NCBI RefSeq assembly: GCF_958445495.1
Contig: NZ_CAUCSQ010000002.1
Coordinates: 176,017-240,016, forward strand
Origin: an uncultured Bacteroides sp.
Lineage (GTDB): Bacteria; Bacteroidota; Bacteroidia; Bacteroidales; Bacteroidaceae
Reading direction: 5' to 3'
DNA length: 64,000 bases
Below the pieces are notes generated by a model that saw nothing but the letters and a program-made list of their open reading frames with translations, was not told where the DNA came from and made no database searches. Position 1 is the stretch's first letter. Each line of letters starts with the position of its first letter. The translations under genes were made by a program, and so were the position numbers. Below, in pieces: positions 24,780-34,200 of this stretch.

Positions 24780-24881
24780 CACAGGTAAAAAGAAAAACTA
24801 AGCGCTTAGACTATTTTCAATAGGTATTAGATTTATTTTAAAGGTTTGTTTTTAGGTATAACAATTAAAAAAAGAGGTATT

Positions 24882-25238
24882 ATGAAACGTTTAGGATTAA
24901 CACTGGCAGCAGTATTCTGTTTGGCTGCCATGACTTTTGCAGCGGGAAACCAGCCTGCAACCGCAAAATGGGAAGGTAATATCAATGTGAATAAATTAGG
25001 TAAATATTTAAAATTGAGTTCCGCACAAAGCGAAGAGGTAGCGAATATCTGCGATTACTTCTCATTACAGATGTCGAGAGCTACAACGGCGAAAAAAAAT
25101 AAAGAAGCCAAATTGCGCAACGCTGTTTACGGCAACCTGAAATTGATGAAGAAGACCCTCAATGCGGAACAATATGCCAAATATGCCGCTTTGATGAATA
25201 TTACCCTTCAAAACAGAGGTATCGAACTGAATAAGTAA
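24882..25238 (+). CDS. Small secreted helical protein, unknown function
   Basis: A 118-residue protein with a signal peptide ending TFAAG. The mature ~95 residues are helical and rich in Lys, Ala and Leu: VNKLGKYLKLSSAQSEEVANI, then KNKEAKLRNAVYGNLKLMKKTLNAEQYAKYAALMN. The LSSAQ...LNAEQYAKY pattern resembles the short helical hairpins of Spy/CpxP-like proteins, but similarity is weak. It has its own promoter and terminator, suggesting a well-expressed monocistronic gene. The ATG at 24882 is preferred because the upstream extension is not signal-peptide-like. Confidence 0.75.
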   Translation: MKRLGLTLAAVFCLAAMTFAAGNQPATAKWEGNINVNKLGKYLKLSSAQSEEVANICDYFSLQMSRATTAKKNKEAKLRNAVYGNLKLMKKTLNAEQYAKYAALMNITLQNRGIELNK

Positions 25239-25259
25239 AATGATTGATATGCAAAAGGA

Positions 25260-25300
25260 AAAAGGGTGCAAGCCATGTTATGGTTTGCACCCTTTGTTTC
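25260..25300 (+). terminator. Terminator after the small secreted protein gene
   Basis: AAAGGGTGCAA-g-CCAT pairs with ATGG-t-TTGCACCCTTT around a GTT loop (25261-25296), followed by GTTTC. The A run on the left and T run on the right could make it bidirectional, serving the convergent DUF2027 gene too. Confidence 0.85.
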
Positions 25301-25344
25301 TATTTCCCCGTTGCATGCGTTCCGTACGGACAACGGCCATGCAA

Positions 25345-26403
25345 TTATTTTATGGTTACCATGGTAGCTCCGAATCCATATTCCTGAAAAGAAGCGTCCT
25401 GGTAGCGGCAACTGCTATATTTCCGCCGCAATTCGTCAATAATGGCTTTCCGAAGCACTCCATCCCCTTTGCCATGAATAAAGACAATCTTCTGTTCACG
25501 CTTATTTTTATAGTTTCCCATAACTTCCCGGAATTTGTCCAACTGGTAATTCAAAATTTCCCCGTTGTCCATTCCTTTCGTATCGTCCAATAACGAATCG
25601 ATATGGAGATCGACTTCGATAATTCCATTTTTAACGCTTTGCCCGGATTTCACGATTGGCTGTGATTTAGGCTTATCGACAGCCTTCTTCTGCAACAAGG
25701 CGGCCTGGATTTCTTCCGCCGACACATATACCTGCTTCACCGGCACGTCATCTTTCACAATATCGTAAATCAATGCCGGCTCTTCAAAGAAATCCGACTC
25801 CCTGAATGTGTGCAACTTATAAAATTTTACGGTATCAATCCGTATTTCGACGCTGACGGCGGGCTTGATTGCCGCCGGCTTATTCTCTTTAAAAGCCACC
25901 AGTTGCACTGCCACCCGTTCCATATCGTTCAATGCATCTTTGGTAAATTCCTCCAACAGCAATTTCGTATTGGGTTCCACCAATCCGTGCGAACGGGTCT
26001 TCCACGCTTTTCCCTCCGCACTCAGATAAGCATAGTACAGATAATAATTGCTGTCATTTACCAAATAAGCGTCAAAAGGGGTAACCGTCATCGCTTTCAC
26101 ATCTTCGGGCACATAAGCCAGGCAAACATTCAGCGTATCGCCTCCACGCATCTCCGGTTGGCGCTGAACCGCCGGGATTTCCGGTTTCACCAGCTTAACG
26201 GGCTCTTCCTCCCGGGATTTCGGTGAAGCCGGTTTCCGCTTCATATTATAATCGTCCGTTTCAACCACCACACACTCGCGTATCGGCATCGGAATATCAA
26301 AACCGTCCGCGTCTTCCACCAGAACGAAATCCTTACCTTGGAATCCTGTCACAATCCCACCGCCCACTTCACTGAGGAAGCGCACTTTATCTCCTATTTT
26401 CAT
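25345..26403 (-). CDS. DUF2027 and Smr domain protein
   Basis: A 352-residue cytoplasmic protein. Residues 1-~75 (MKIGDKVRFLSEVGGGIVTGFQGKDFVLVEDADGF split over a short beta barrel) and the centre form DUF2027. The C-terminal ~90 residues are a complete Smr domain with VDLHIDSL, IVFIHGKGDGVLRKAI and a final GFGATMVTIK. Smr domains are endonucleases, in MutS2 and in ribosome rescue. The HGKG motif here is intact, so nuclease activity is possible, but no MutS ATPase is fused. Family length is normal. Start at 26403 fits a promoter-like box at 26444. Confidence 0.88.
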   Translation of the reverse strand: MKIGDKVRFLSEVGGGIVTGFQGKDFVLVEDADGFDIPMPIRECVVVETDDYNMKRKPASPKSREEEPVKLVKPEIPAVQRQPEMRGGDTLNVCLAYVPEDVKAMTVTPFDAYLVNDSNYYLYYAYLSAEGKAWKTRSHGLVEPNTKLLLEEFTKDALNDMERVAVQLVAFKENKPAAIKPAVSVEIRIDTVKFYKLHTFRESDFFEEPALIYDIVKDDVPVKQVYVSAEEIQAALLQKKAVDKPKSQPIVKSGQSVKNGIIEVDLHIDSLLDDTKGMDNGEILNYQLDKFREVMGNYKNKREQKIVFIHGKGDGVLRKAIIDELRRKYSSCRYQDASFQEYGFGATMVTIK

Positions 26404-26443
26404 ATCGTATCTCCAATTAAAGTTCAAACTTAAAAACGGATAG

Positions 26444-26451
26444 CAAAGATA
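26444..26451 (-). promoter_or_regulatory. Putative -7 box for the DUF2027-Smr gene
   Basis: Minus strand TATCTTTG, 40 bases before the ATG at 26403. No clear -33 box. Confidence 0.55.
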
Positions 26452-26499
26452 AAGATTTCTATGAAATTAAACGGAAATCCGATTCTAAAAACAAATAAC

Positions 26500-26531
26500 T
26501 TGCCCTTATTCCTCTTTTTATTGTAAATTTG
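26500..26531 (+). promoter_or_regulatory. Promoter of the HAD hydrolase gene
   Basis: TTG (26500-26502), 21 bases, TAAATTTG (26524-26531). The ATG lies at 26591. It is divergent from the DUF2027 promoter, about 70 bases apart. Confidence 0.65.
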
Positions 26532-26590
26532 CCGTCCGAAACGCCTGGCTTATTATTTGGAAAGCCTTCTATTATAAATAACTGAAAACA

Positions 26591-27283
26591 ATGAAAGAAC
26601 TCATCAAAGTCATCGCCTTCGACGCGGATGATACCTTATGGAGCAACGAGCCTTTTTTCCAGGAAATAGAAAAACAGTATGTCTTTCTGTTACAATCTTA
26701 CGATACTCCGGAGAATATCTCGGCTGCATTATTCCAAACGGAAATGAACAATCTGAAATATCTCGGATACGGCGCCAAAGCGTTTACCATCTCAATGATT
26801 GAAACGGCATTGCGCGTCAGCAGGCAACAGATTCCGGCAGCAGACATCCGGCACATTGTCGATTTAGGAAAATCATTGCTGGAAATGCCTATCGAACTTC
26901 TGCCGGAGGTGAAAGAAACGCTTGAAGAGCTGAAAGCAAAAGGACGGTACAAATTGGTTATCGCAACCAAAGGGGATTTGCTCGACCAGGAAAACAAACT
27001 GAAACGTTCGGGACTCGCCGCCTATTTCGACCATATCGAAGTCATGTCCGACAAAACAGAGAAAGAATATCTCCGGATGCTGAATATCCTGCAGATTGCC
27101 CCCTCCGAACTCGTCATGGTCGGCAATTCGCTGAAATCGGACATTCAGCCCGTCTTATCATTGGGAGGATACGGAATCCACATTCCTTTCGATGTAATGT
27201 GGAAGCACGAAATCGTAGATGCATTCTCCCACAAACGCCTGAAACAAATAAAAAGATTCGGTGAGTTGCTGACTCTGCTTTAA
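26591..27283 (+). CDS. HAD superfamily hydrolase (YjjG-like phosphatase)
   Basis: A 230-residue haloacid dehalogenase-type phosphatase. Motif I is FDADDTLW with catalytic Asp11 and Asp13; motif II Thr lies in LVIATKGD; motif III/IV is represented by Lys in MSDKTEKEY and the acidic VMVGNSLKSDIQPV. An alpha-helical cap sits between motifs I and II, as in nucleotidase-like HADs. A cytoplasmic phosphatase on a small phosphate ester or nucleotide is expected; the substrate cannot be read. It has its own promoter and no obvious partner gene. Confidence 0.88.
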   Translation: MKELIKVIAFDADDTLWSNEPFFQEIEKQYVFLLQSYDTPENISAALFQTEMNNLKYLGYGAKAFTISMIETALRVSRQQIPAADIRHIVDLGKSLLEMPIELLPEVKETLEELKAKGRYKLVIATKGDLLDQENKLKRSGLAAYFDHIEVMSDKTEKEYLRMLNILQIAPSELVMVGNSLKSDIQPVLSLGGYGIHIPFDVMWKHEIVDAFSHKRLKQIKRFGELLTLL

Positions 27284-27894
27284 CTTTTCCGGCTTTCCCG
27301 CTTCCGGCAAATCCGAAACAACGCACCGGGTATCCCGATTCGGAGCAAATTCTACGGAAATCTTATCTGTATGATACGACATCAAATTGTTCTATTTTCT
27401 AAATTTGAGACACAAAAGACATCAATAAAATCCTTCTTCCGGTAATCTTTCTGCATAAAATAATGCAAGAATATACGGGTTCCAAGGATTTTTCACATAA
27501 ACGCCGTTCAAATATGCAACGTAAACAAGATTGCCGGCAATCGTTCCTTTAAAACAAACGGGCGGTACCTTTTAAAGGAACGGACCATTGCCCGGTGAGA
27601 AGCCCTTCCTTCCTTTAAAAGGAACGCTTCAAACCGTATTTTAACGGTAAACTTTGAGCTAACAGCCGCCCGTTCCTCTATCACACGCAATCTGTCACTT
27701 TACTATCAAATAAGAGGGGAAACAATACACATCATCCCTTTTCAAGGTGAAAACAAAACAAATTCACAGTTAATATTCCCGATTGATTTCTTTTCAAAAT
27801 CCGCCGGCAGCAATTCCCTGCCATTTTCAAATCATCTCCGGACAGAGCTGCATATACCGGAACGATGCAACCATAAAATATCCTTTTTTTCGCA
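27284..27894. other. 611-base intergenic region between HAD and AlkZ-like genes
   Basis: No convincing gene. The centre (27542-27676) holds a cluster of inverted repeats described separately. A 61-codon minus-strand open frame (27508-27690) crosses those repeats and is probably not coding. The rest is AT-rich with no motif I recognise. Confidence 0.6.
27542..27676. repeat. Nested inverted repeats built on CGTTCCTTTAAAA
   Basis: CGTTCCTTTAAAA (27542-27554) has its exact reverse complement at 27570-27582. A third copy is palindromic: TTCCTTT-A-AAAGGAA at 27610-27624, running into CG. Flanking AACGGGCGG (27557-27565) has its reverse complement CCGCCCGTT at 27666-27674. The arrangement can fold into a multi-stem structure and looks like a REP- or MITE-type element or a structured RNA. 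No target-site duplication was identified. Confidence 0.65.
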
Positions 27895-28947
27895 TTATCG
27901 CCAAAACCGCACATATTTATCTTTTTCACGGTTCAAAGCGGTTTCATCGACACAGCCGTCCAACCGGAACCATGAATGCTCCACCGACGGCCCTTCTTTC
28001 CGAACAGCCTTGTTCCAATTTCCTATCACTTGCCCTTCATGAAGGACAACCGGATAAAAGAGTCCGTTATTGGTAAACGCTTTCGAGTAATGTTCTTTAG
28101 GCAAAACGTCCGTCCGGTCTTTATACCCAAGCAGATATTCATCATAAGAAGGGAGGAGGTGCAAACTGCCGGACGTTTTTCCACGGATCCGGCAATCTTC
28201 ATGGACATACCACTTCTGCCCCTTCCACTCTTCTACAGACAGTTCCGAAGCAATCAGATAAACAGCCTGCCGTGCTTCCGAGACAGGCAATCCCGACCAC
28301 CAGACAAAATCCTGCAGAACGGCGGGAGCATGACTACGGAAATAGCTTCTCGCCAAACGGGCCAAAGATTCCTCTTTCGTCAATTCCGGCACAGGCGGGA
28401 CACGTTCTTCCAAAAGGGCATACGTATATTTTCCTTCTATCTCTTCTCCGCTGCATACGATTCCTACCTGCTCCGCACGCGCCAGGAAACGGGTTATATG
28501 ATGATTGTCCGCTAAAATCCCCGAACGGTTAAAATGTTCGGCAATCTCCTGCCTTGTCAGGCTTTTCTTCCCGCAAAGAATTTTCTCCAACAGATTATGG
28601 CTTTTCGTATAGAGTTCTTCAGAAATATCCAACCCGCGGCCTTTTGCAAAAGAATCGTTGGCGGACATGACACGCCGGGCGGAAAGCTTCAACATCCATC
28701 GAATATCCTCCGCCGCAACAAGATGCCATGTCGGACGCATCACATGAGTCCGCAAAATCTCACCGTCCCGCAAAGCTTTCTCCACTGTCTGGACCGTCGC
28801 GGACTTCAAACGCATTCCCACTGCCCATTTTACCATGGAATAACTCTGCGCCTGCATGGCTCCCATCCAGGAGACAAGTTCTTTCGGCCGAGAGAAAAGA
28901 GGACTCGCCAACTGTTGGTTGAGTAAACGGATATTCGGTATTTTCAT
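27895..28947 (-). CDS. AlkZ-like winged-helix DNA glycosylase (HTH_42 family)
   Basis: A 350-residue protein of the HTH_42/AlkZ superfamily. The family's catalytic QxQ motif is present as Gln32 and Gln34 in GAMQAQSYSMVKWAVGMRL. Other landmarks are LRTHVMRPTWHLVAAEDI and the later LLPSYDEYLLGYKDR. The tandem winged helices cover most of the chain. Relatives unhook DNA crosslinks or remove alkylated bases; AlkZ proteins in Streptomyces protect against their own genotoxic product. No biosynthetic cluster is seen here, so a general repair role is more likely. The gene stands alone on the minus strand, just right of the repeat-rich intergenic region. Confidence 0.85.
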   Translation of the reverse strand: MKIPNIRLLNQQLASPLFSRPKELVSWMGAMQAQSYSMVKWAVGMRLKSATVQTVEKALRDGEILRTHVMRPTWHLVAAEDIRWMLKLSARRVMSANDSFAKGRGLDISEELYTKSHNLLEKILCGKKSLTRQEIAEHFNRSGILADNHHITRFLARAEQVGIVCSGEEIEGKYTYALLEERVPPVPELTKEESLARLARSYFRSHAPAVLQDFVWWSGLPVSEARQAVYLIASELSVEEWKGQKWYVHEDCRIRGKTSGSLHLLPSYDEYLLGYKDRTDVLPKEHYSKAFTNNGLFYPVVLHEGQVIGNWNKAVRKEGPSVEHSWFRLDGCVDETALNREKDKYVRFWR

Positions 28948-29023
28948 ATTATCGGCAATTCTATACTACCGGACAAATATAGGGCTTATTCACTAGAAAC
29001 AGCCATAAAAATCAATAAATACA

Positions 29024-31258
29024 TTACTCCAACAAAAAAGTATCCTGTAAATCAGCCTTACTGTTTCCTCCCACCCAAACAGTATAATATCCGGGTTCAG
29101 GTTTACGCACCATGTCTATACCGTAAAAGGCCAAATCGCCGGAAGATAAAGTAAACCGGACGACTTTACTTTCGCCGGCTTTTAAACGGACACGCTGAAA
29201 TCCTTTTAATTCTTTTACCGGACGAATAATGGAACCGACGAGGTCCCTTACATATAGCTGAACAACTTCCGTCCCATCCATATTACTGTTATTTTTCAAT
29301 GTAACACTCACCGTAAGAGAATCTTTCATTCCTATCTTTTTCTCGGAAAGCACCAGCCCGGAATAATCGAACTTACTATATGACAGCCCATAGCCAAACG
29401 GAAATAGCGGTTCTTTTCCCGAATCCAGATAGCATGATACATCTCCTACCGAACTTTGTTTTTCGTCCGATTTATCAAAAAGGGTTCTCACATGCCCGGA
29501 AGCAGGACGTCCCGTATTATTATGGTTGTAATACAGAGGGATTTGCCCCACTTCCCTTACGAAAGTGACCGGTAATTTCCCACTAGGATTAGCCCGTCCA
29601 AATAACAAATCCAGAATAGCCGGACCTCCCATCGTCCCCGGATGGAAACAATATAACAGTGCATCCACATAAGGCAAATCACGTTCGATTGTCAAAGGAC
29701 GTCCTGCCATAATAACGGCAACTACCGGTTTACCGGTTTTCTTTACTTCTTTCAATAATTCCGACTGCCGGCCTATCAGATTTATATCAGATAAAGAATG
29801 AGCCTCTCCGGAAAGCCTGGACTCTTCTCCCACAAAAACAACCGCGACATCCGCCTTTTCAACCGTTTGTCCAATCTTTTTAAAGTCAGCCGTATCGTTA
29901 TCCGTAGATTTTCGGAGAACAGGCTCGTAAACATACTGGATGTTCCGATACTCTGCATAATTTTTCAACGCTCTGACCGGAGTTACCGTATGCTCGGGCT
30001 CTCCGTCAAAAACCCATGTTCCCAACTGGTCATAAGGCGCATCTGCCATAGGGCCTATAACAGCAATCTTTTGCGTCTCTTTAAGCGGCAGGGTACAAGC
30101 GTCATTCTTTAAAAGCACAGCAGATTTCAATGCCGCTTCTTTGGCTGCCTGCAAATGTTTTTCCGAATAAACGACACTCTCGGCAGGCACATCCAAATAC
30201 CGGTTACCAAATAATCCCAAACGGAATTTCGTTTTCAGGATATGACGTACGGAAGCATCGATATCCGTTATGGAGACTTTTCCCTCTTCAACCAGCCGTT
30301 TCAAATGACGAACATACAATTCAGTATTCATCTCCATATCCAGTCCGGCATTAGCAGCCAATCCGGCCGCATCCTTCCCGTCGGCAGCAAATCCGTGGGT
30401 TATCATCTCACCCACAGAATTCCAGTCTGAAACGACCAATCCCTCAAAACCCATTTCTTTCCTCAAAACCTGTTTCAAAAGATACGCATTACCGGACGAA
30501 GGTATCCCGTCATTATCGTTGAATGAGGTCATAACCGTAAGTACTCCCGCATCTATCGCTTTTTGAAAGGGTACCAGATAGGTGTTTCTCAAAGCATAGG
30601 GAGTAATACTGGTGCTATTATAGTCTCTTCCTCCTTCCGCAGCCCCATATCCCACAAAATGTTTTGCACAAGCCGCGATAGAATTCGGAGCCGCCACATC
30701 ATTCCCCTGAAATCCTTTCACCATGGCTTCTCCCATCAGGGAAGATAAATAAGGGTCTTCTCCCAGACTCTCTGCAATCCTTCCCCAACGAGCATCGCGG
30801 GCAATATCAATCATCGGGGCAAAAGTCCATTTAATGCCATGTTCCGAAGCTTCGGCAGCAGCCACACGGGCACCGATTTCCGCCACTGCCGGTTCAAAGG
30901 AGGCTGCTTGCCCCAAAGGAATAGGAAAAATAGTCTTATAACCATGAATGACGTCACGCGCAATAATCAACGGAATCTTATGTTTACTCTTTTCTGCGGC
31001 CTTTTGCAAAATATTGATTGCCTTGGAATCGGTAACATTTAAAAAAGAACCAATCTCTCCCTTTTCAACCCGCCGAAGCAACCCGTCATTCAAACCATCA
31101 AAATTCACCTGGTTCATTTGCCCGATTTTCTCTTCCAATGTCATCCGTTTCAGCAATTCTTCAATCTCTTTCTCATAATCACACTGTTGGGCATACACAT
31201 CATTACATACTACCGCATATAATGACAGACAGATTAAACCGATAACCCTGAACCTCAT
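29024..31258 (-). CDS. GH3 beta-glucosidase-like glycoside hydrolase
   Basis: A 744-residue GH3 enzyme with signal peptide ending DVYAQ. Order: (alpha/beta)8 domain with MTLEEKIGQMNQ and the nucleophile Asp278 in GLVVSDWNS; then the alpha/beta sandwich (AVVFVGEESRLSGEAHS, carrying the probable acid/base Glu); then a C-terminal fibronectin III-like domain. This is the BglX arrangement and length. An ATG at 31285 is also in frame, but 31258 directly opens the signal peptide and is preceded by AAAGGAG. It follows the HTCS gene by 13-40 bases, as the last gene of the PUL. It should release terminal beta-linked sugars from imported oligosaccharides in the periplasm. Confidence 0.88.
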   Translation of the reverse strand: MRFRVIGLICLSLYAVVCNDVYAQQCDYEKEIEELLKRMTLEEKIGQMNQVNFDGLNDGLLRRVEKGEIGSFLNVTDSKAINILQKAAEKSKHKIPLIIARDVIHGYKTIFPIPLGQAASFEPAVAEIGARVAAAEASEHGIKWTFAPMIDIARDARWGRIAESLGEDPYLSSLMGEAMVKGFQGNDVAAPNSIAACAKHFVGYGAAEGGRDYNSTSITPYALRNTYLVPFQKAIDAGVLTVMTSFNDNDGIPSSGNAYLLKQVLRKEMGFEGLVVSDWNSVGEMITHGFAADGKDAAGLAANAGLDMEMNTELYVRHLKRLVEEGKVSITDIDASVRHILKTKFRLGLFGNRYLDVPAESVVYSEKHLQAAKEAALKSAVLLKNDACTLPLKETQKIAVIGPMADAPYDQLGTWVFDGEPEHTVTPVRALKNYAEYRNIQYVYEPVLRKSTDNDTADFKKIGQTVEKADVAVVFVGEESRLSGEAHSLSDINLIGRQSELLKEVKKTGKPVVAVIMAGRPLTIERDLPYVDALLYCFHPGTMGGPAILDLLFGRANPSGKLPVTFVREVGQIPLYYNHNNTGRPASGHVRTLFDKSDEKQSSVGDVSCYLDSGKEPLFPFGYGLSYSKFDYSGLVLSEKKIGMKDSLTVSVTLKNNSNMDGTEVVQLYVRDLVGSIIRPVKELKGFQRVRLKAGESKVVRFTLSSGDLAFYGIDMVRKPEPGYYTVWVGGNSKADLQDTFLLE

Positions 31259-31298
31259 TCTTGTATTTTCTCCTTTCGTACGCATATCATTAAAAATT

Positions 31299-34200
31299 TC
31301 ATTCTTTTTCCTCCGGTTTATTATGCATTCTAAAATTTTTCGGAGTGTCCTGATACAACTCCTTAAAACATTTTATAAAATAATGGGCCTGGCTAAATCC
31401 AGTCATATAAGCAATTTCCGAGATAGAGAGATTGGTTGTTTTAAGCATATTGGCCGCTTTTCTCAGACGTATGTTCCTGATAAACACATTGGGAGTTTCT
31501 CCAATCATCAATTTGAATTTACGATGCAGAATCGTTTTACTAAGGTTCATTTCCGCAGCAAATTCATCAATCTTAAAATCTTCATCCATAATATGTTCCT
31601 CTATTATTTTTATGGCTTTGTTCAGAAAATCGTTCTTAGGATGAAGTTCCGTATTCTCTTCTTGCGGCGACAGCAAGTCTGAAATAATTTGCTTCCTGCG
31701 CTGTTGACGGGTTGCATATACATTTTTCATCTGGTTGATTAGTATATCCGGGTCAAACGGTTTCTTTAAATAAAAATCCGCTCCGGCCTTGTAGCCCAAT
31801 ACCTCGTCCTCCGATGAAGATTTTGCAGACAGCAGAATCACGAATATGTCAGAATACATGGAAGTATTCTTTACTGTCGAACAAAGAGCCAGCCCGTCCA
31901 TTTCGGGCATCATAACATCTGAAATGACAAGCTCCGGCAAATTATTCTTTATAAACTCTAAAGCCTCTACTCCGTTAGAAGCCACAGCAACATTAAAATG
32001 AGCCGACAGCTTCTTTCTTAAATATTCCTGCATCTGTATATTATCTTCCACAAGCAGTACAGTAAAGATATTATTATCTGTTCCTTGTTCCTCCTTATCG
32101 GGAATGATTTCTACCTGCCTGGCAGGAAAAGTCACCGTAATCGCAGTTCCCTTCCGAGGTACAGAGTCGATAGTTATATCTCCTCCCATCACTTGCAGAA
32201 ATTTACGTGTAGTATATAATCCAAGCCCCAGCCCCCGTGAATTATTACTTTCATCTTCCCGATAGAATTTCTCAAAAATCTTGCTCTGATTCTGATATTC
32301 AATTCCGATGCCGGTATCTTTTACCTGTATTGAAAAGTATTTTGAAGATTCCGTATAGGACAGAATAATGTCTACCGTACCTCCTTCCCCGGTAAATTTA
32401 AGAGCATTGCTAATTAAATTATAAAGAATCCGTTCCAACTTGACCGTATCGATAACGACCGCCAAACTGGAAACTTCCGAATGATAGGACAAAGAGATGC
32501 CTCCGGACTTAGCCAGATAATCGAAAGCATTCACTATAATCCGGATAAAAGCGACTAATTCCACAGTTTTTTCTTTCACCTCCCTATCCGTTAATTCCGC
32601 ACGCTTAAAATCAAGAATCGTACCGAATATATCCGATAGAAAATCCGCATTCTTCGATATGATGTCCAGTTTCTCCTTTTGTTCCTCATTCATGTCTTTA
32701 TCTCTCAATAAATCGCTGGCAGGAGCCAGAATTAAAGAGAAAGATGTCAACAAATCATGTGATAACCCGGTGAAAAAACTTTCCTTTTCCTGCAACAGCT
32801 CTTCTTTTTTCCTTTTTTCCATTTCACGAAGCCGATATGCCTGGCGTCTTTTATAATGATTCTTAATCATAAAAAATAATCCGGCCAATAGCAGTAAGAC
32901 TGTTATCGCCAAGACAAAATAAAAAAGGTTCGTTTTCCACCACGGAGGAGTAACAGCGATATCCAGGCTCCAAAACGTTTCGTTCCGGGAGTCAAAAGCC
33001 ATCGCAGTAGGGCGGATTAACAATGTATAATTCCCCGGAGGTAACTGTGAGAAGGTTATAGGTTTCGACAAATCCAGATATTGCCAGTCTTCCGTAAAAC
33101 CTTTTATCCGATACTGATAACTGTTATGATAATTGTCCCAGCCTATTTCCGTAAATGACAAACTTATCCATTTGCAAAGGTGGGACAAAGTGATAGAACG
33201 TGCATATTCGGTAGCCTCATCCAACACCACCTTGCCGTAAACCTTTTGTCCGACCTTCACTACCTGATAATCTACTTGCAATTCAGTCAACAATATTTTT
33301 GTATGATTAGGCTGGTTCAGCACTTTTTGCGAATCAATAAACAATAAATTATCAGCTCCTCCAAACACGATGAACGGTTTATTTCCTATCCGGCAACGGG
33401 CGGAGGAATATAAGATTTGCGTATTTATCGCTCCAAGATTTATCTCTTTCAGTTCCTTACTATCATCAATGTAGCAGAAGATACGGTTAGAAACCGAAAA
33501 CCAAAGATTATTTTCCGCATCTGTTATCACATCACGAATAGCTCCTTCCGGCAACATTTCCGTGAAAAAAGGGCTCTCTACCCGGATTTCCCCTGAATAA
33601 TCCAATTTCCTCAAACCGCCGGAAGTTCCTAACCACAAACATTTGTTCTTATGGTCATCCGCTAGGCTGTAAACCATTTCCGATATATCCCGTTCTATTT
33701 TTTGTATTTTTTTAGTCATCGGATTGAACAGGTAAATTCCTTTATGTGAAGAAACCCATATCCGGTTGTCTGCGGTTTCTGCAAATCCCGTTATTTCATC
33801 CATTCCAAACGAATCATAATGGATACGTTCCGTAAAGGTTTTATTTGCAGAATCATATTTCATCGAATATAATCCGAATTGTTTAGTCCCAATCCAAAAA
33901 ATCGAATCGCTGCTCCTGAATACAGAGGTTACTTTCCCGAAATTCTTGTCCACATAGTATGTCCGGAAATGAAGATTATCCACACTGCCTTCATTCAACG
34001 GGGCATATTGAATCCCTGTATCATCATTACCTGCAATCAAGAGCTCATCATCCTTGTACAAGGACAATATATATTGATGGAAAAAACTACCCGTATTCTT
34101 CATTGATTGAGAATAAAACTTACGGTTTTTGAGATTATACAAATAAAGCCCGTCTCCTTGAGTCCCTAAAAGCAGATGATGATTATCAAATTCCCGTAAA

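Noticed and set aside
27508..27690. Minus-strand open frame of 60 codons in the gene desert
   Set aside because: It runs through the inverted-repeat cluster, has no signal, TM or domain, and its codons reflect the repeats.
27732..27929. Minus-strand open frame of 65 codons overlapping the end of the AlkZ-like gene
   Set aside because: It overlaps the real gene in another frame and shows no protein features.
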